Part shown: positions 1 to 8,210 of the stretch, piece by piece
Position numbering within the stretch: position 1 is the stretch's first letter
Layout: each line of letters opens with the position of its first letter
Assembly (NCBI GenBank): GCA_012520575.1
Contig: JAAYOB010000023.1
Coordinates: forward strand, 68,403-132,402
Reading direction: 5' to 3'
Length of the DNA stretch: 64,000 bases
Source: Candidatus Stramentimicrobium fermentans
Lineage (GTDB): Bacteria > Atribacterota > Phoenicimicrobiia > Phoenicimicrobiales > Stramentimicrobiaceae
Program-made: the position numbers and the translations under genes
The notes under the pieces: generated by a model
The model's input: only the letters and a program-made list of their open reading frames with translations
Database searches by the model: none
Told to the model about the DNA's origin: nothing

Positions 1-558
1 TACTGAGGCAATCGTACGATCAATATCCGTTATCAGTTTAACCTCTTCCGGTAAAACAATGTCTTGTAATGTTATAACATCATTAAAGCCCATTTCACTG
101 ATATCGATAGTTATAGCACCGGGGTCATCTGCCGGAAAACACTCTACCTCTATTTCGCGTAAAGATATATCCAAAATTCCCCCTTCTTTAACCCCTTTTG
201 GTTCACCTTCCAGAATAAGCGGTACAACCAAGGTAATCTTCTCCTTCATAGAGACACCATAAAAATCAAAATGATTTATTTTTTTCTTCAAGGAATCATA
301 TTGGAAATCCTTAATTACCGCTAAGCGAGTAGTTTCCTTAGCTTTGTCAGTCTTTATTTTTAAATCAATTATTCCATGGGAATGTTTTTTATCTGATAAA
401 AAACGAAAGAGTTCCTTTTCCGGAATTTTTAATAAAATGCTATTCTTATCCCGTGGGGAGTAAAGAATACCCGGAACATACCCTGTCTTTCTAAGCCTTT
501 TGCTCTCCTCCTTGCCAGATTTCTCTCTGGTTTCAACTTCTAACTTAATTCGTTTCAT
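1..558 (-). CDS. rplY: 50S ribosomal protein L25/CTC (partial, C-terminus outside window)
   Basis: Binds 5S rRNA in the large ribosomal subunit; long L25 forms are the CTC general-stress type. The visible 186 codons start MKRIKLEVETREKSGKEESK and contain the L25 beta-barrel, followed by the TL5/CTC C-terminal domain with its FDFYGVSMKEKITLVVPL stretch near residue 100 and repeated acidic beta-strand segments after it. The start ATG at 558 is preceded by a GGAGGG ribosome binding site. The gene runs off the left edge, so its stop is not seen. It lies 125 bases downstream of prs in the same orientation, the usual prs-ctc order of many bacteria, and may share the glmU-prs transcript. Family assignment is strong from motif content and position. 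Confidence 0.9.
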   Translation of the reverse strand, partial: MKRIKLEVETREKSGKEESKRLRKTGYVPGILYSPRDKNSILLKIPEKELFRFLSDKKHSHGIIDLKIKTDKAKETTRLAVIKDFQYDSLKKKINHFDFYGVSMKEKITLVVPLILEGEPKGVKEGGILDISLREIEVECFPADDPGAITIDISEMGFNDVITLQDIVLPEEVKLITDIDRTIASV

Positions 559-683
559 AACCCGCTTCCCTCCATGTCATCACTTTTTAAATAGTTATAT
601 TAGATATATGTCAAAAATACCTAAAATAGTATTATAGCACAACTTTCTACTAAAATATAATTCCATAGTATGGTTTAATTCTA

Positions 684-1646
684 TTACCTGAATAGAGCAC
701 TTATGGATTGATTATAATGAATGCGTTTAATTGCTTCTGCAAACAATTCTGAAACAGATAAAATTTTTATACAGTCCAATTTTTTTTCTGCCGGAATCTG
801 TATGGTGTTGGTTACTACTATCTCTTTAAACAATTTTTCCCGTGAATATTTCTCAATACGCTCCCGTGCCGGACCGGCAAGAACGGGGTGAGTGGCACAG
901 ATATAAATTTCTTTGGCTCCGGCGTTGAAGATGGCCTGGCTGCCTTTAATAATTGAACCGGCTGTATCAATCATATCATCAACTATAATAGCCGTTTTAT
1001 CTTTGACATCACCTACAATGTGCATTATTTCCACATTAGAAAAAGAGGATCTGTATTTATCGATAATGGCAATGGGCTTATTTAAATAGCCGGAGAAATT
1101 ACGAGCCCGGGCTGTTCCCCCTACATCAGGTGAAACAACTACTGCCTTGTCAAGATTTTTCATTTTAAAATAGTCTACTAGTATGGGGGCGGCCTCTAAA
1201 TGGTCTACCGGGATATCAAAAAACCCCTGTATCTGTCCTGCGTGTAAATCCATAGTTAAAATACGGTTAGCTCCCGCCTCTACTAACAGATTAGCCACTA
1301 ATTTGGCAGTAATAGGTTCTCTGGGTCGGGTTTTCCTGTCTTGCCTGGCATAACTATAATAAGGTATTACGGCAGTAATTCTACCTGCCGATGCCCGATG
1401 AAGTGCATCGATCATAACTAATAGTTCCATGAGATGGTCATTAACCGGATGACAGGTGGGCTGTATTACAAATACATCCCGCCCCCGCACATTTTCACCA
1501 ATCTCTACATGTAGTTCACCATCTGGAAACCTGGATATATCAGCTTTCCCCAGCTGAGTTCCTAAATGCGCCACTATTTCTTCTGCTAAAGACAGATTAG
1601 CATTCCCAGAAAATATCTGCAATTCTTTGCTGTCACATGCAATCAA
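684..1646 (-). CDS. prs: Ribose-phosphate pyrophosphokinase (PRPP synthetase)
   Basis: Makes PRPP from ribose 5-phosphate and ATP, feeding purine, pyrimidine, NAD, histidine and tryptophan synthesis in the cytoplasm. The 320-residue protein has the usual class I length. Visible motifs are the flexible loop YYSYARQDRKTRPREPITAK near residue 95, the metal-binding DLHAGQIQGFFDIPVDHL near 130, and the PRPP loop VDDMIDTAGSI near 220. Translation starts at a TTG codon (1646): GGAGG lies seven bases upstream and no ATG fits. It is 20 bases after glmU and 125 bases before rplY, so glmU-prs-rplY is likely one operon. pncB and hpt elsewhere in the window use its product. Confidence 0.96.
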   Translation of the reverse strand: MIACDSKELQIFSGNANLSLAEEIVAHLGTQLGKADISRFPDGELHVEIGENVRGRDVFVIQPTCHPVNDHLMELLVMIDALHRASAGRITAVIPYYSYARQDRKTRPREPITAKLVANLLVEAGANRILTMDLHAGQIQGFFDIPVDHLEAAPILVDYFKMKNLDKAVVVSPDVGGTARARNFSGYLNKPIAIIDKYRSSFSNVEIMHIVGDVKDKTAIIVDDMIDTAGSIIKGSQAIFNAGAKEIYICATHPVLAGPARERIEKYSREKLFKEIVVTNTIQIPAEKKLDCIKILSVSELFAEAIKRIHYNQSISALFR

Positions 1647-1665
1647 ATTATTGCCTCCAATCTTT

Positions 1666-3069
1666 TTATTTTTCTATTTTTTTATTTTCGTTCTGCTTCT
1701 TTTTTTTGCTTACCCAACCGGTAATATTTTCTTGTTTAGCCCTGGCAATTCCCAAACTTTGAGCAGGAACATTGCCGGTAATAGTAGAGCCGGCGGCAGT
1801 ATAGGAATCTTTACCGATAATTACCGGGGCTACCAATGCATTATTGCTGCCGATAAAGACACCATCCTCAATAGTGGTGCGATTTTTTCTTACTCCATCA
1901 TAATTGCAGGTTATGGTACCGGCCCCGATATTAACCTGTTTCCCTAAAACGGCATCTCCCAGATAAGTGAGGTGCCCCACTCTGGTACCCTCACCCACCA
2001 GGGTCTTCTTAATCTCTACAAAATTTCCAATTTTTACCTCATCACAGATAATACTTTCCGGTCTGATATGGGCAAAAGGCCCTATGTCCGAGTTGCTGCC
2101 AATCCGGCTCTTTTCTACTAAAGAGGAGAAAATCCTGGTTTGGCTGCCAATCTTACTCTCTACGATATGTGCATAGGGGCCAATTTGGCAGCCGCTTCCT
2201 ATTTGACTGCCAGCGGTAATCACCGTAAAAGGGCAAATAATGGTGCCGGGACCTATTTGCACTCGTTGTTCCAGAAAGGTATTTCCCGGGGAAATGACGA
2301 TAACACCTTCTTCCATATGTGCCAGAGCATTTCTTTCATATATTAACTGAGAAACCTGGGATAAGGTTTGCTGGTCATTTATACCGGTTATCTCAACCGG
2401 GTCGTCTACCGTAATACTGCCAATAGAAGAACCCTTTTCTAACAGTATCCTAATAACATCTGTTAAATAGTATTCTTTTTGGCTATTATCTTTTTTAACT
2501 TGGGCTAAGGCCTGAAATAATTCTTTACTATTAAAACAATAAATTCCACTGTTAATCTCGTTTACTTTCCGCTGTTCGGGCAAAGTATCGCCCTCCTCAA
2601 CGATTTGTATTACTTCTCCCGCTGCATTACGTATTATTCGCCCATACCCTTCCGGATGCTTTACCCTGGCAGTCAATAAAGTACCGGAATTTGCCGCTCT
2701 TTGGTGGTGTGTGATAATTTTTTGAATAGTAGATGCCTTCAAAAGGGGTACATCAGCTGAGATAATTAGAATAATACCCGAAAAGTCAGTCAAATAGGGT
2801 TCTGCTGCTTGTACTGCATGGGCGGTGCCCAGCTGCTCTTTCTGATGAACAAATAGCACTTTCCGGTCCACACTCAAGATTGCTTCTTTAATTCTTTCGA
2901 ACTGATGGCCGAGAACTACAATTCTTTTAGCCAGATTTAGAGAGCCGGTTAGTTCTAAAGAATAGGAGACCATAGGTATTCCAGCTACCGGGTGTAAAAC
3001 TTTGGGAAGTGTGGACTTCATTCTTTTTCCCTGACCGGCAGCTAATATAATAGATGCAACAGCACTCAT
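1666..3069 (-). CDS. glmU: Bifunctional UDP-N-acetylglucosamine pyrophosphorylase / glucosamine-1-phosphate N-acetyltransferase
   Basis: Catalyses the last two steps to UDP-GlcNAc, the precursor of peptidoglycan and lipid A. The N-terminal uridylyltransferase half shows LAAGQGKRMKSTLPKVLH at residues 9-26 and the nucleotide-binding QLGTAHAV near 80. The C-terminal half (about 255-450) is a left-handed beta-helix of hexapeptide repeats with the acetyl-CoA and catalytic segment NIGAGTITCNYDG near 385. The 467-residue length is normal. The C-terminus is unusually lysine rich. First gene of a probable glmU-prs-rplY unit; the upstream 117 bases before tRNA-Gln presumably hold its promoter, but I could not pick convincing boxes. 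Confidence 0.97.
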   Translation of the reverse strand: MSAVASIILAAGQGKRMKSTLPKVLHPVAGIPMVSYSLELTGSLNLAKRIVVLGHQFERIKEAILSVDRKVLFVHQKEQLGTAHAVQAAEPYLTDFSGIILIISADVPLLKASTIQKIITHHQRAANSGTLLTARVKHPEGYGRIIRNAAGEVIQIVEEGDTLPEQRKVNEINSGIYCFNSKELFQALAQVKKDNSQKEYYLTDVIRILLEKGSSIGSITVDDPVEITGINDQQTLSQVSQLIYERNALAHMEEGVIVISPGNTFLEQRVQIGPGTIICPFTVITAGSQIGSGCQIGPYAHIVESKIGSQTRIFSSLVEKSRIGSNSDIGPFAHIRPESIICDEVKIGNFVEIKKTLVGEGTRVGHLTYLGDAVLGKQVNIGAGTITCNYDGVRKNRTTIEDGVFIGSNNALVAPVIIGKDSYTAAGSTITGNVPAQSLGIARAKQENITGWVSKKKKQNENKKIEK

Positions 3070-3186
3070 AGCATTATCCTGTCAAAAAATAATTTATGAA
3101 AATTCGGAAAAGATATAATTTGAGTTGAGGTAAAATAATTAATATAAAGAAATTTGGATAAACAAAAATAAAAAAAGAGCAATATT

Positions 3187-3260
3187 TGGCTGGGGTGGAA
3201 GGATTCGAACCTCCGGTGAGGGAGCCAAAGTCCCTTGCCTTACCGCTTGGCTACACCCCA
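3187..3260 (-). tRNA. tRNA-Gln (anticodon UUG)
   Basis: A complete cloverleaf can be drawn on the minus strand: acceptor stem TGGGGTG paired with CACCCCA, D-arm AGCCAAGCGGTAAGGC, anticodon loop CTTTGGC giving UUG, and T-arm with GGTTCGAATCC. Discriminator G and the CCA tail are encoded. Lies alone between glmU and spoVG. Confidence 0.95.
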
Positions 3261-3434
3261 TCCAATTGGTTATAACTCCATCTTTTTTAATTTTATTCGG
3301 CAAGAAGAATAGATGCGGAATATAGTAAATTCAAAACCGAGTATTGTTTTTATTCTCCCCCACCGAGATAAATTGAATTTAGCTGCTTATATTATAAGAA
3401 AGCAATAGCTATTAATCGTCAAATCAAATCTGAT

Positions 3435-3791
3435 TTATTCTTGTTCAGTTGATTCGAATTCGGAATCATCCGAAAGCTCAGTACTACTTAGCTCGACATC
3501 TTCAGCTTCTACAGGTTCACTGGTTATTTGCTCTTCATGTTCAGTTGCTTCATATTCCTTTAATACAGCGGTCTGAATCTGTTCCCTGACTTCTGTATTG
3601 ATAGGATGAGCTATATCCTTATGATTTCCGTTAGGCAATAGCTTGCTGGGCATCGCTACAAACATGCCCTTTCTACCGTCAATAATTCTTAAATCATGAA
3701 CCACAAAGGAATCATCAAAGGTTATGGATACATATGCTCTCAGCTTGCCATCGGTCTGTATTCTTCTAATTCTAACATCAGTAACTTGCAC
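3435..3791 (-). CDS. spoVG: SpoVG-family RNA/DNA-binding regulator
   Basis: SpoVG proteins are small nucleic-acid-binding regulators found in sporulating and non-sporulating bacteria, including spirochaetes and staphylococci. Residues 1-85 match the family core: [20 protein letters not shown], the conserved [18 protein letters not shown], and [20 protein letters not shown]. Residues 86-118 form an acidic, low-complexity tail rich in Glu and Ser, longer than the core needs. Start codon is GTG at 3791 behind an AAAGGCGG ribosome binding site. The presence of SpoVG does not show sporulation: no other sporulation genes are in this window. Flanked by tRNA-Gln downstream and a 550-base gap upstream. 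Confidence 0.95.
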   Translation of the reverse strand: MQVTDVRIRRIQTDGKLRAYVSITFDDSFVVHDLRIIDGRKGMFVAMPSKLLPNGNHKDIAHPINTEVREQIQTAVLKEYEATEHEEQITSEPVEAEDVELSSTELSDDSEFESTEQE

Positions 3792-4341
3792 TTGCTTACA
3801 CCGCCTTTTTGTTTTTTGGTTTAATAATCTTTCCAGTTAATAACATTGAAGTACCGTACTTTCTTTTTACACAGTATAGTATTTAATATCTAACCCGCAT
3901 TGAACCTTCCTTGTTGCCAAATTCCAAAAAGATAGCTAAACCCCCTCTGCTACATATTTTCATTTACCTCCTGTCATATTCGCAATTTGATGCAATAGTT
4001 AATTACGGTTCTATTAAAAAATAAACACAGCATAATAATAATAATAATTGCTGTGCTGATTATTATCCTATATTAACACTAACTGATTTAAAAAGTAAAA
4101 ACTTTTCTACTCTTGAGCCTGCCATTATAATGTCTAGTGCTATCATACACTTTTCCAATTCTTAAAGTTATTCCTTTTTCAGAGTTTGTCAAATTTTATC
4201 ATGTAGAATAGTTATTTGTCAAAAACTTTTTCTATTTTAGAGAACAAGCAGTCTAAAATGAACAAGAAACATGATTATAGCCCCATTTAACTAAAAACCA
4301 TGCTCTTCAACCAAGAGATTTAAAAATATATATGAAGCCGT
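3792..4341. other. Long intergenic region between spoVG and rsmA
   Basis: 550 bases with no supportable gene on either strand. It holds a hairpin with a T-rich flank on the minus strand (listed separately), several T-rich runs, and presumably the spoVG promoter. No tRNA, no recognisable riboswitch and no coding remnant was found. Confidence 0.6.
4013..4055 (-). terminator. Possible Rho-independent terminator
   Basis: On the minus strand, CACAGCA (complement of 4049-4055) pairs with TGCTGTG (complement of 4026-4032) around a loop of ATT repeats, followed by TTTATTTTTTA. The stem is only seven pairs and the loop is long, and it sits about 290 bases after the rsmA stop, so termination of an rsmA transcript is plausible but not certain. 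Confidence 0.4.
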
Positions 4342-5229
4342 TTAACATTCTTTTAGAACAGCGGTGAGACGGGCCAGTTCTTCTAAAGACAGACTTTCTC
4401 CTCTCTGATTGGGATTAATACCTGTTTGTATTAAGGTAACTTCTAACAGCTCTTTGGAAAGAGAATCCCCATAATACAATTTAAGTGCATTGAAGAGGCT
4501 TTTCCTTCTATGCCGAAAAATGGCCTTTACTATATCAAAGAAGAGCGTTTCATCTGTCACTTTAATTCTTGGTGTCGGTAGGAATTGCATCCTTAGAAGC
4601 ATGGATTCAACTTCGGGTTTGGGGAAAAAGACATTTGGTTTTACGCGATGTATTTTCTCTGTTTCGGTATAATATTTTGTTATTACCGACAACAATCCAT
4701 AGTCTTTACCGCCCGGATTAGCGAGCATTCTTTCGGCTACTTCTTTTTGCACCATTACTACCGCAATCTTTAGACCATCTTTCAACTCCATTAGTTTTTT
4801 TAATAGGGGTAGGGAAATAGAATAGGGTAGATTGCCTACTAATTTTTCTATATGGTATCCTCTCTGTTCTTTTTGCCGAAGAAAACCGACCAAATCAAAA
4901 GTCAAAATGTCTTCGTATATCACCGTAACAGAATCACGGTAAGGTGCCAATATCTCCTCTAATATCGGTTTAAGACGTATATCGTTTTCAATAGAAAAAA
5001 TGTGCCGTACATGAGGTATCAAGGACAAAGTAAGACCACCAAAGCCGGTACCGATTTCAAATAGAGTTTCCTCTTTTTCTAAATTCAGGGATTTGACAAT
5101 AATATCTTTAATATTCCGGTCCAGCAAGAAGTTTTGGCCTAATTTTTTCCGGGGTTTAAAGTTGTATTGAGCCATGTATGCCAGTATTTTTTTGAGAGAG
5201 GGCTGGGGAAGTGGCGATGGGGCAGGCAT
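4342..5229 (-). CDS. rsmA: 16S rRNA (adenine1518/1519-N6) dimethyltransferase
   Basis: Uses S-adenosylmethionine to dimethylate two adjacent adenosines near the 3' end of 16S rRNA during small-subunit assembly. The 295-residue protein has KKLGQNFLLDRNI near residue 28, the SAM-binding EIGTGFGGLTLSL near 59, and the catalytic NLPYSISLPLLKKL near 133, followed by the helical C-terminal domain with RRKSLFNALK near 240. Starts at ATG 5229 with an AAGG-type ribosome binding site. Transcribed from the direction of the tRNA-Thr gene, not obviously in an operon with any protein gene here. Confidence 0.96.
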   Translation of the reverse strand: MPAPSPLPQPSLKKILAYMAQYNFKPRKKLGQNFLLDRNIKDIIVKSLNLEKEETLFEIGTGFGGLTLSLIPHVRHIFSIENDIRLKPILEEILAPYRDSVTVIYEDILTFDLVGFLRQKEQRGYHIEKLVGNLPYSISLPLLKKLMELKDGLKIAVVMVQKEVAERMLANPGGKDYGLLSVITKYYTETEKIHRVKPNVFFPKPEVESMLLRMQFLPTPRIKVTDETLFFDIVKAIFRHRRKSLFNALKLYYGDSLSKELLEVTLIQTGINPNQRGESLSLEELARLTAVLKEC

Positions 5230-5299
5230 AAAAACCTTCCTTTGAATAAAGATTTATTAATGTTCAAACATTACCTTGTTGACTATTGCCCAAAACTTA

Positions 5300-5375
5300 T
5301 GGAGCCGGCGATCTGAGTTGAACAGACAACCTACGGATTACGATTCCGTTGCTCTGCCAATTGAGCTACGCCGGC
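5300..5375 (-). tRNA. tRNA-Thr (anticodon CGU)
   Basis: Acceptor GCCGGCG/CGCCGGC, D-arm AGCTCAATTGGCAGAGC, anticodon stem ACGGA/TCCGT with loop ATCGTAA giving CGU, and T-loop TTCAACT. Discriminator is U and CCA is encoded. First in position of a run of four minus-strand tRNAs up to 6090. Confidence 0.93.
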
Positions 5376-5757
5376 TCAATGTTCATCTTATTTTTTATGT
5401 TTTTCGTCATTCAAGTCTTCTTGCTCTGTTGTTAATTAACGTATCTTTTATATTCTACCATATAAATAGACTCAGTAATATTTGTAAACCTAACTTTTTA
5501 ATTATTCAAAGTCCTTATACTATTTTTTAGAAAATTTTTTAAGAGGAGTGGTTTTAGTGGGGATACCTTAGGATAAGTAATCGGAGCATAAGGAATCGGC
5601 GTTAACGATATCTTTACAAAACTCCGGAGTTATAAGCCCTATAGAGCCGGGAGCAACCTGATAATGCCGAAAATAGATGGCAAAGGCATAGACAAGTCCG
5701 GAATTTCAGAAAACACACTTTATAGAATCTTTGGTCAATTTTACCATTCAAAAATAA
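5376..5757. other. Intergenic region between two tRNA genes, with a possible coding remnant
   Basis: 382 bases without a supportable gene. On the minus strand, 5568-5705 is open for 45 codons with protein-like content (includes YFRHYQVAPGSIGLITPEF) but has no ATG, GTG or TTG start and no recognised relative. It could be the tail of a decayed gene or chance. Confidence 0.35.
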
Positions 5758-5833
5758 TGGTAGGCGGAACAGGACTTGAACCTGTGACCCCCTACATGTG
5801 AAGCAGGTGCTCTGCCGACTGAGCTATCCGCCC
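5758..5833 (-). tRNA. tRNA-Val (anticodon CAC)
   Basis: Acceptor GGGCGGA/TCCGCCT (first pair G-U), D-arm AGCTCAGTCGGCAGAGC, anticodon stem CCTGC/GTAGG with loop TTCACAT giving CAC, T-arm CAGGTTCAAGTCCTG. Discriminator A and CCA are encoded. Confidence 0.92.
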
Positions 5834-5933
5834 ATTTAATGGAAAACGATTAATTATTTTAATTTAAAAAGGAAATTCTTTTTTCTTTCTATTTCCTGAT
5901 TAACCTTTTTTAAATTGAGCAATTTAGAAAAGG

Positions 5934-6006
5934 TGCCCCCAAGGGGATTCGAACCCCTGCCGCCGCCGTGAAAGGGCGGTGTCCTGAACCCCTAGACGAT
6001 GGGGGC
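5934..6006 (-). tRNA. tRNA-Glu (anticodon UUC)
   Basis: Acceptor GCCCCCA/TGGGGGC, anticodon stem CCGCC/GGCGG with loop CTTTCAC giving UUC, T-arm AGGGGTTCGAATCCCCT. The bases after discriminator A are CCT, so the terminal A of CCA must be added enzymatically. Confidence 0.95.
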
Positions 6007-6017
6007 ATACTATACAG

Positions 6018-6090
6018 TAGGCCGTGCAGGTCTCGAACCTGCGACCCTCTGATTAAGAGTCAGATGCTCTACCAACTGAGCTAACGGCCC
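6018..6090 (-). tRNA. tRNA-Lys (anticodon CUU)
   Basis: Acceptor GGGCCGT/ACGGCCT, D-arm AGCTCAGTTGGTAGAGC, anticodon stem TCTGA/TCAGA with loop CTCTTAA giving CUU, T-arm CAGGTTCGAGACCTG. CCA is not encoded (CTG follows discriminator A). Only 11 bases upstream of tRNA-Glu, so the two are probably co-transcribed. Confidence 0.94.
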
Positions 6091-6210
6091 GTAACTATTG
6101 CTTATTTGAAATTATTTCTTTTTCAATTGCTTTCCAATGTTACTATGTTTTAGAAAAAGTGTCAACGGAATTTCAGACAAAAAGTCTTTAAATAATGTCC
6201 ATGATGGTGT

Positions 6211-7548
6211 CTATTCCATATCTTCATCTACTATCGCTAAATTTTCAAAACGGGTGTATTCTTTTAAAAAAGTCAGCTCGAATGTTCCGGTAGGCCCATT
6301 TCTTTGCTTACCAATATTAATCTCAGCAATTCCTTTCTTACTTGTCTTTGGTTTATAATATTCTTCCCGGTATAGTATCAGGACTACATCGGCATCCTGT
6401 TCCAAGGCACCGCTTTCTCTCAAATCGGAAAGGCGTGGACGCTGATTGGTACGTTGCTCAACCGCCCTGGACAATTGAGATACTGCCACCACCGGTATGT
6501 TTAATTCCCGGGCAAGTCCTTTCAAAGAACGGGATATTTGCGATATTTCCTGTTGACGATTCTCAACTCTAAGTCCCGTCTGGATTAATTGCAGATAATC
6601 GATTAATATTAGCCCTAAATCATGTTTAGCTTTTAATCTGCGAGCTTTTGCCTTAATTTCAAGAGGCGATATGCCTGCCGAATCATCAATAAAAATGGGC
6701 GCGGCAGATAATCTACCGGCAGCCGAAGATAGCTTAGGCCAATCTTTGTCCGGTATTAACCCCCGGCGCAAAGCATGTGTATCGATACGAGCCTCTGAAC
6801 ACAATATTCTCTGGACAATTTGTGATTTAGACATTTCTAAACTAAAAATAGCTACCGGGATATTGTGCTGCATAGCAGCATATTGAGCAATATTCATACA
6901 AAAAGCGGTTTTCCCCATAGATGGTCTCCCGGCCACTATTATCAACTCTGAGGGCTGTAAACCGGTAGTCAGTTCATCTAATTTTATAAAACCGGTGGGT
7001 ACTCCGGTGATAAAATTCCCACTATGATATAAATCTTCAATTTTTTCAAAACTCTCTGTTAACAGGTCTTTGATGGGGGTAAAAAAATCTTTAGTTTTTT
7101 GCTGAGATACCTCGAAAATCAAGTTCTCCGCCTTATCCAGCAATACCTTTGCCTCATCTTGCTCTTCATAACTCATAGTTACAATCTGGGTAGCATTATT
7201 AATTAGTTTTCGCAGGATAGACTTTTCTGCTACAATTTTAGCATAATAGACGACATTAGCCGCAGTAGGCACACTATTCATTAAGGTAGCCAGATAGGAA
7301 GCTCCCCCCACCTCATCCAACTGTTTTCTTTTTCTTAGCTCTTCGGTTAGAGTAACTAAATCCACAGCCTCATTTTTTTCAAACAAGTCCAGTGAACATT
7401 GGTAGATAACCTGGTGGGCAGTGTTATAATAATCATCAGGCTTCAGGATTTCAATGCAATTCAAGATAGACTCCTTCTCTAAAATAATAGAGCCCAAGGT
7501 AGCCTGTTCTGCGCTAATATTTTGGGGAGCGCTTCTGGTTATTTCCAT
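6211..7548 (-). CDS. dnaB: Replicative DNA helicase
   Basis: Hexameric helicase that unwinds DNA at the replication fork. The N-terminal DnaB domain (about residues 8-110, starting SAPQNISAEQATLGSIIL) is followed by a RecA-like motor with Walker A GRPSMGKTAFC near 205, Walker B LILIDYLQLI near 315, and DLRESGALEQDAD near 370. The length of 445 residues is normal and no intein is present. I place the start at ATG 7548, with GGGAG nine bases upstream; a TTG lies immediately before it. Last gene of the rpsF-rpsR-DUF2232-rplI-dnaB series, a common gene order in Firmicutes and relatives. Confidence 0.97.
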   Translation of the reverse strand: MEITRSAPQNISAEQATLGSIILEKESILNCIEILKPDDYYNTAHQVIYQCSLDLFEKNEAVDLVTLTEELRKRKQLDEVGGASYLATLMNSVPTAANVVYYAKIVAEKSILRKLINNATQIVTMSYEEQDEAKVLLDKAENLIFEVSQQKTKDFFTPIKDLLTESFEKIEDLYHSGNFITGVPTGFIKLDELTTGLQPSELIIVAGRPSMGKTAFCMNIAQYAAMQHNIPVAIFSLEMSKSQIVQRILCSEARIDTHALRRGLIPDKDWPKLSSAAGRLSAAPIFIDDSAGISPLEIKAKARRLKAKHDLGLILIDYLQLIQTGLRVENRQQEISQISRSLKGLARELNIPVVAVSQLSRAVEQRTNQRPRLSDLRESGALEQDADVVLILYREEYYKPKTSKKGIAEINIGKQRNGPTGTFELTFLKEYTRFENLAIVDEDME

Positions 7549-7597
7549 CAATTTTTTCTCCCATTTTTCCTCTCTGAGGCAGAAGGGTTATTCTTTC

Positions 7598-8131
7598 TTA
7601 ATCTTCCTTATCTTCCTTTTTTACTACACTTTCCTCTTTTTTATCCTCCAGAGGAAGAGCCTCCTCTGCTTCCGGCTTGACTTCCTCTTCGGGTACTACC
7701 TTAATATTTAACTCAGCAATTACTTCCTTGTGCAGACGTAAGCTTAGCTTATAGTCATCAATTTTCTTTAAGGGGTCGCCGGGTTCAATCTTCTTACGGT
7801 CAACCTCAATCTGATAATTATCAGCGAGAGCTTGGGCAATATCTTTATTGGTAATGGAGCCAAATAATTTCCCGTCCTTTCCTGCTTTTACTTCAAAGGT
7901 TAACACCAGCTGATTAATTTTCTCCGCTAATTCTTGAGCTTCCAGTAATTCCCGATTCCTTTTTTCCCACTCTTTTTTCTTAAGATGTTCAATAGATTTT
8001 AGATTACCGCTGGTGTATTCCATAGCCAATCCACGTGGAAATAAATAATTTCGGGCATACCCCTTATTAACCTCTATTACATCACCAGTATATCCCAAAT
8101 TATCAACATTTTCTTTTAGTATTACCTTCAT
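7598..8131 (-). CDS. rplI: 50S ribosomal protein L9
   Basis: Large-subunit protein that binds 23S rRNA near the L1 stalk. The N-terminal domain begins MKVILKENVDNLGYTGDVIE and contains NKGYARNYLFPRGLAMEYT; the long linking helix and C-terminal domain (GKLFGSITNKDIAQAL) follow. The ATG at 8131 has GGGAGG upstream; a longer frame extends 14 codons further but has no such site. The protein has 177 residues, about 30 more than usual, because of a highly charged Glu/Lys tail after residue 148. Sits between DUF2232 and dnaB. Confidence 0.96.
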   Translation of the reverse strand: MKVILKENVDNLGYTGDVIEVNKGYARNYLFPRGLAMEYTSGNLKSIEHLKKKEWEKRNRELLEAQELAEKINQLVLTFEVKAGKDGKLFGSITNKDIAQALADNYQIEVDRKKIEPGDPLKKIDDYKLSLRLHKEVIAELNIKVVPEEEVKPEAEEALPLEDKKEESVVKKEDKED

Positions 8132-8210
8132 AAACAATACCTCCCTCAGTTTTCGGTAAGATACAAGATACATCCCTAAATATTTATTTTTTTCTTTATA
8201 ATTCTATTAC

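Noticed and set aside
1627-2346. Plus-strand ORFs opposite glmU and other long antisense frames
   Set aside because: They mirror well-identified minus-strand genes and lack ribosome binding sites and protein-family features.
3435-3791. SpoVG as evidence for sporulation
   Set aside because: SpoVG occurs widely in non-sporulating bacteria and no other sporulation gene is present.
4026-4055. AAT-repeat tract as a microsatellite of interest
   Set aside because: It is only the loop of a plausible hairpin and is a few units long.
8132-8173. Longer L9 start at 8173
   Set aside because: The ATG at 8131 has a strong GGGAGG site and gives the canonical MKVIL start.
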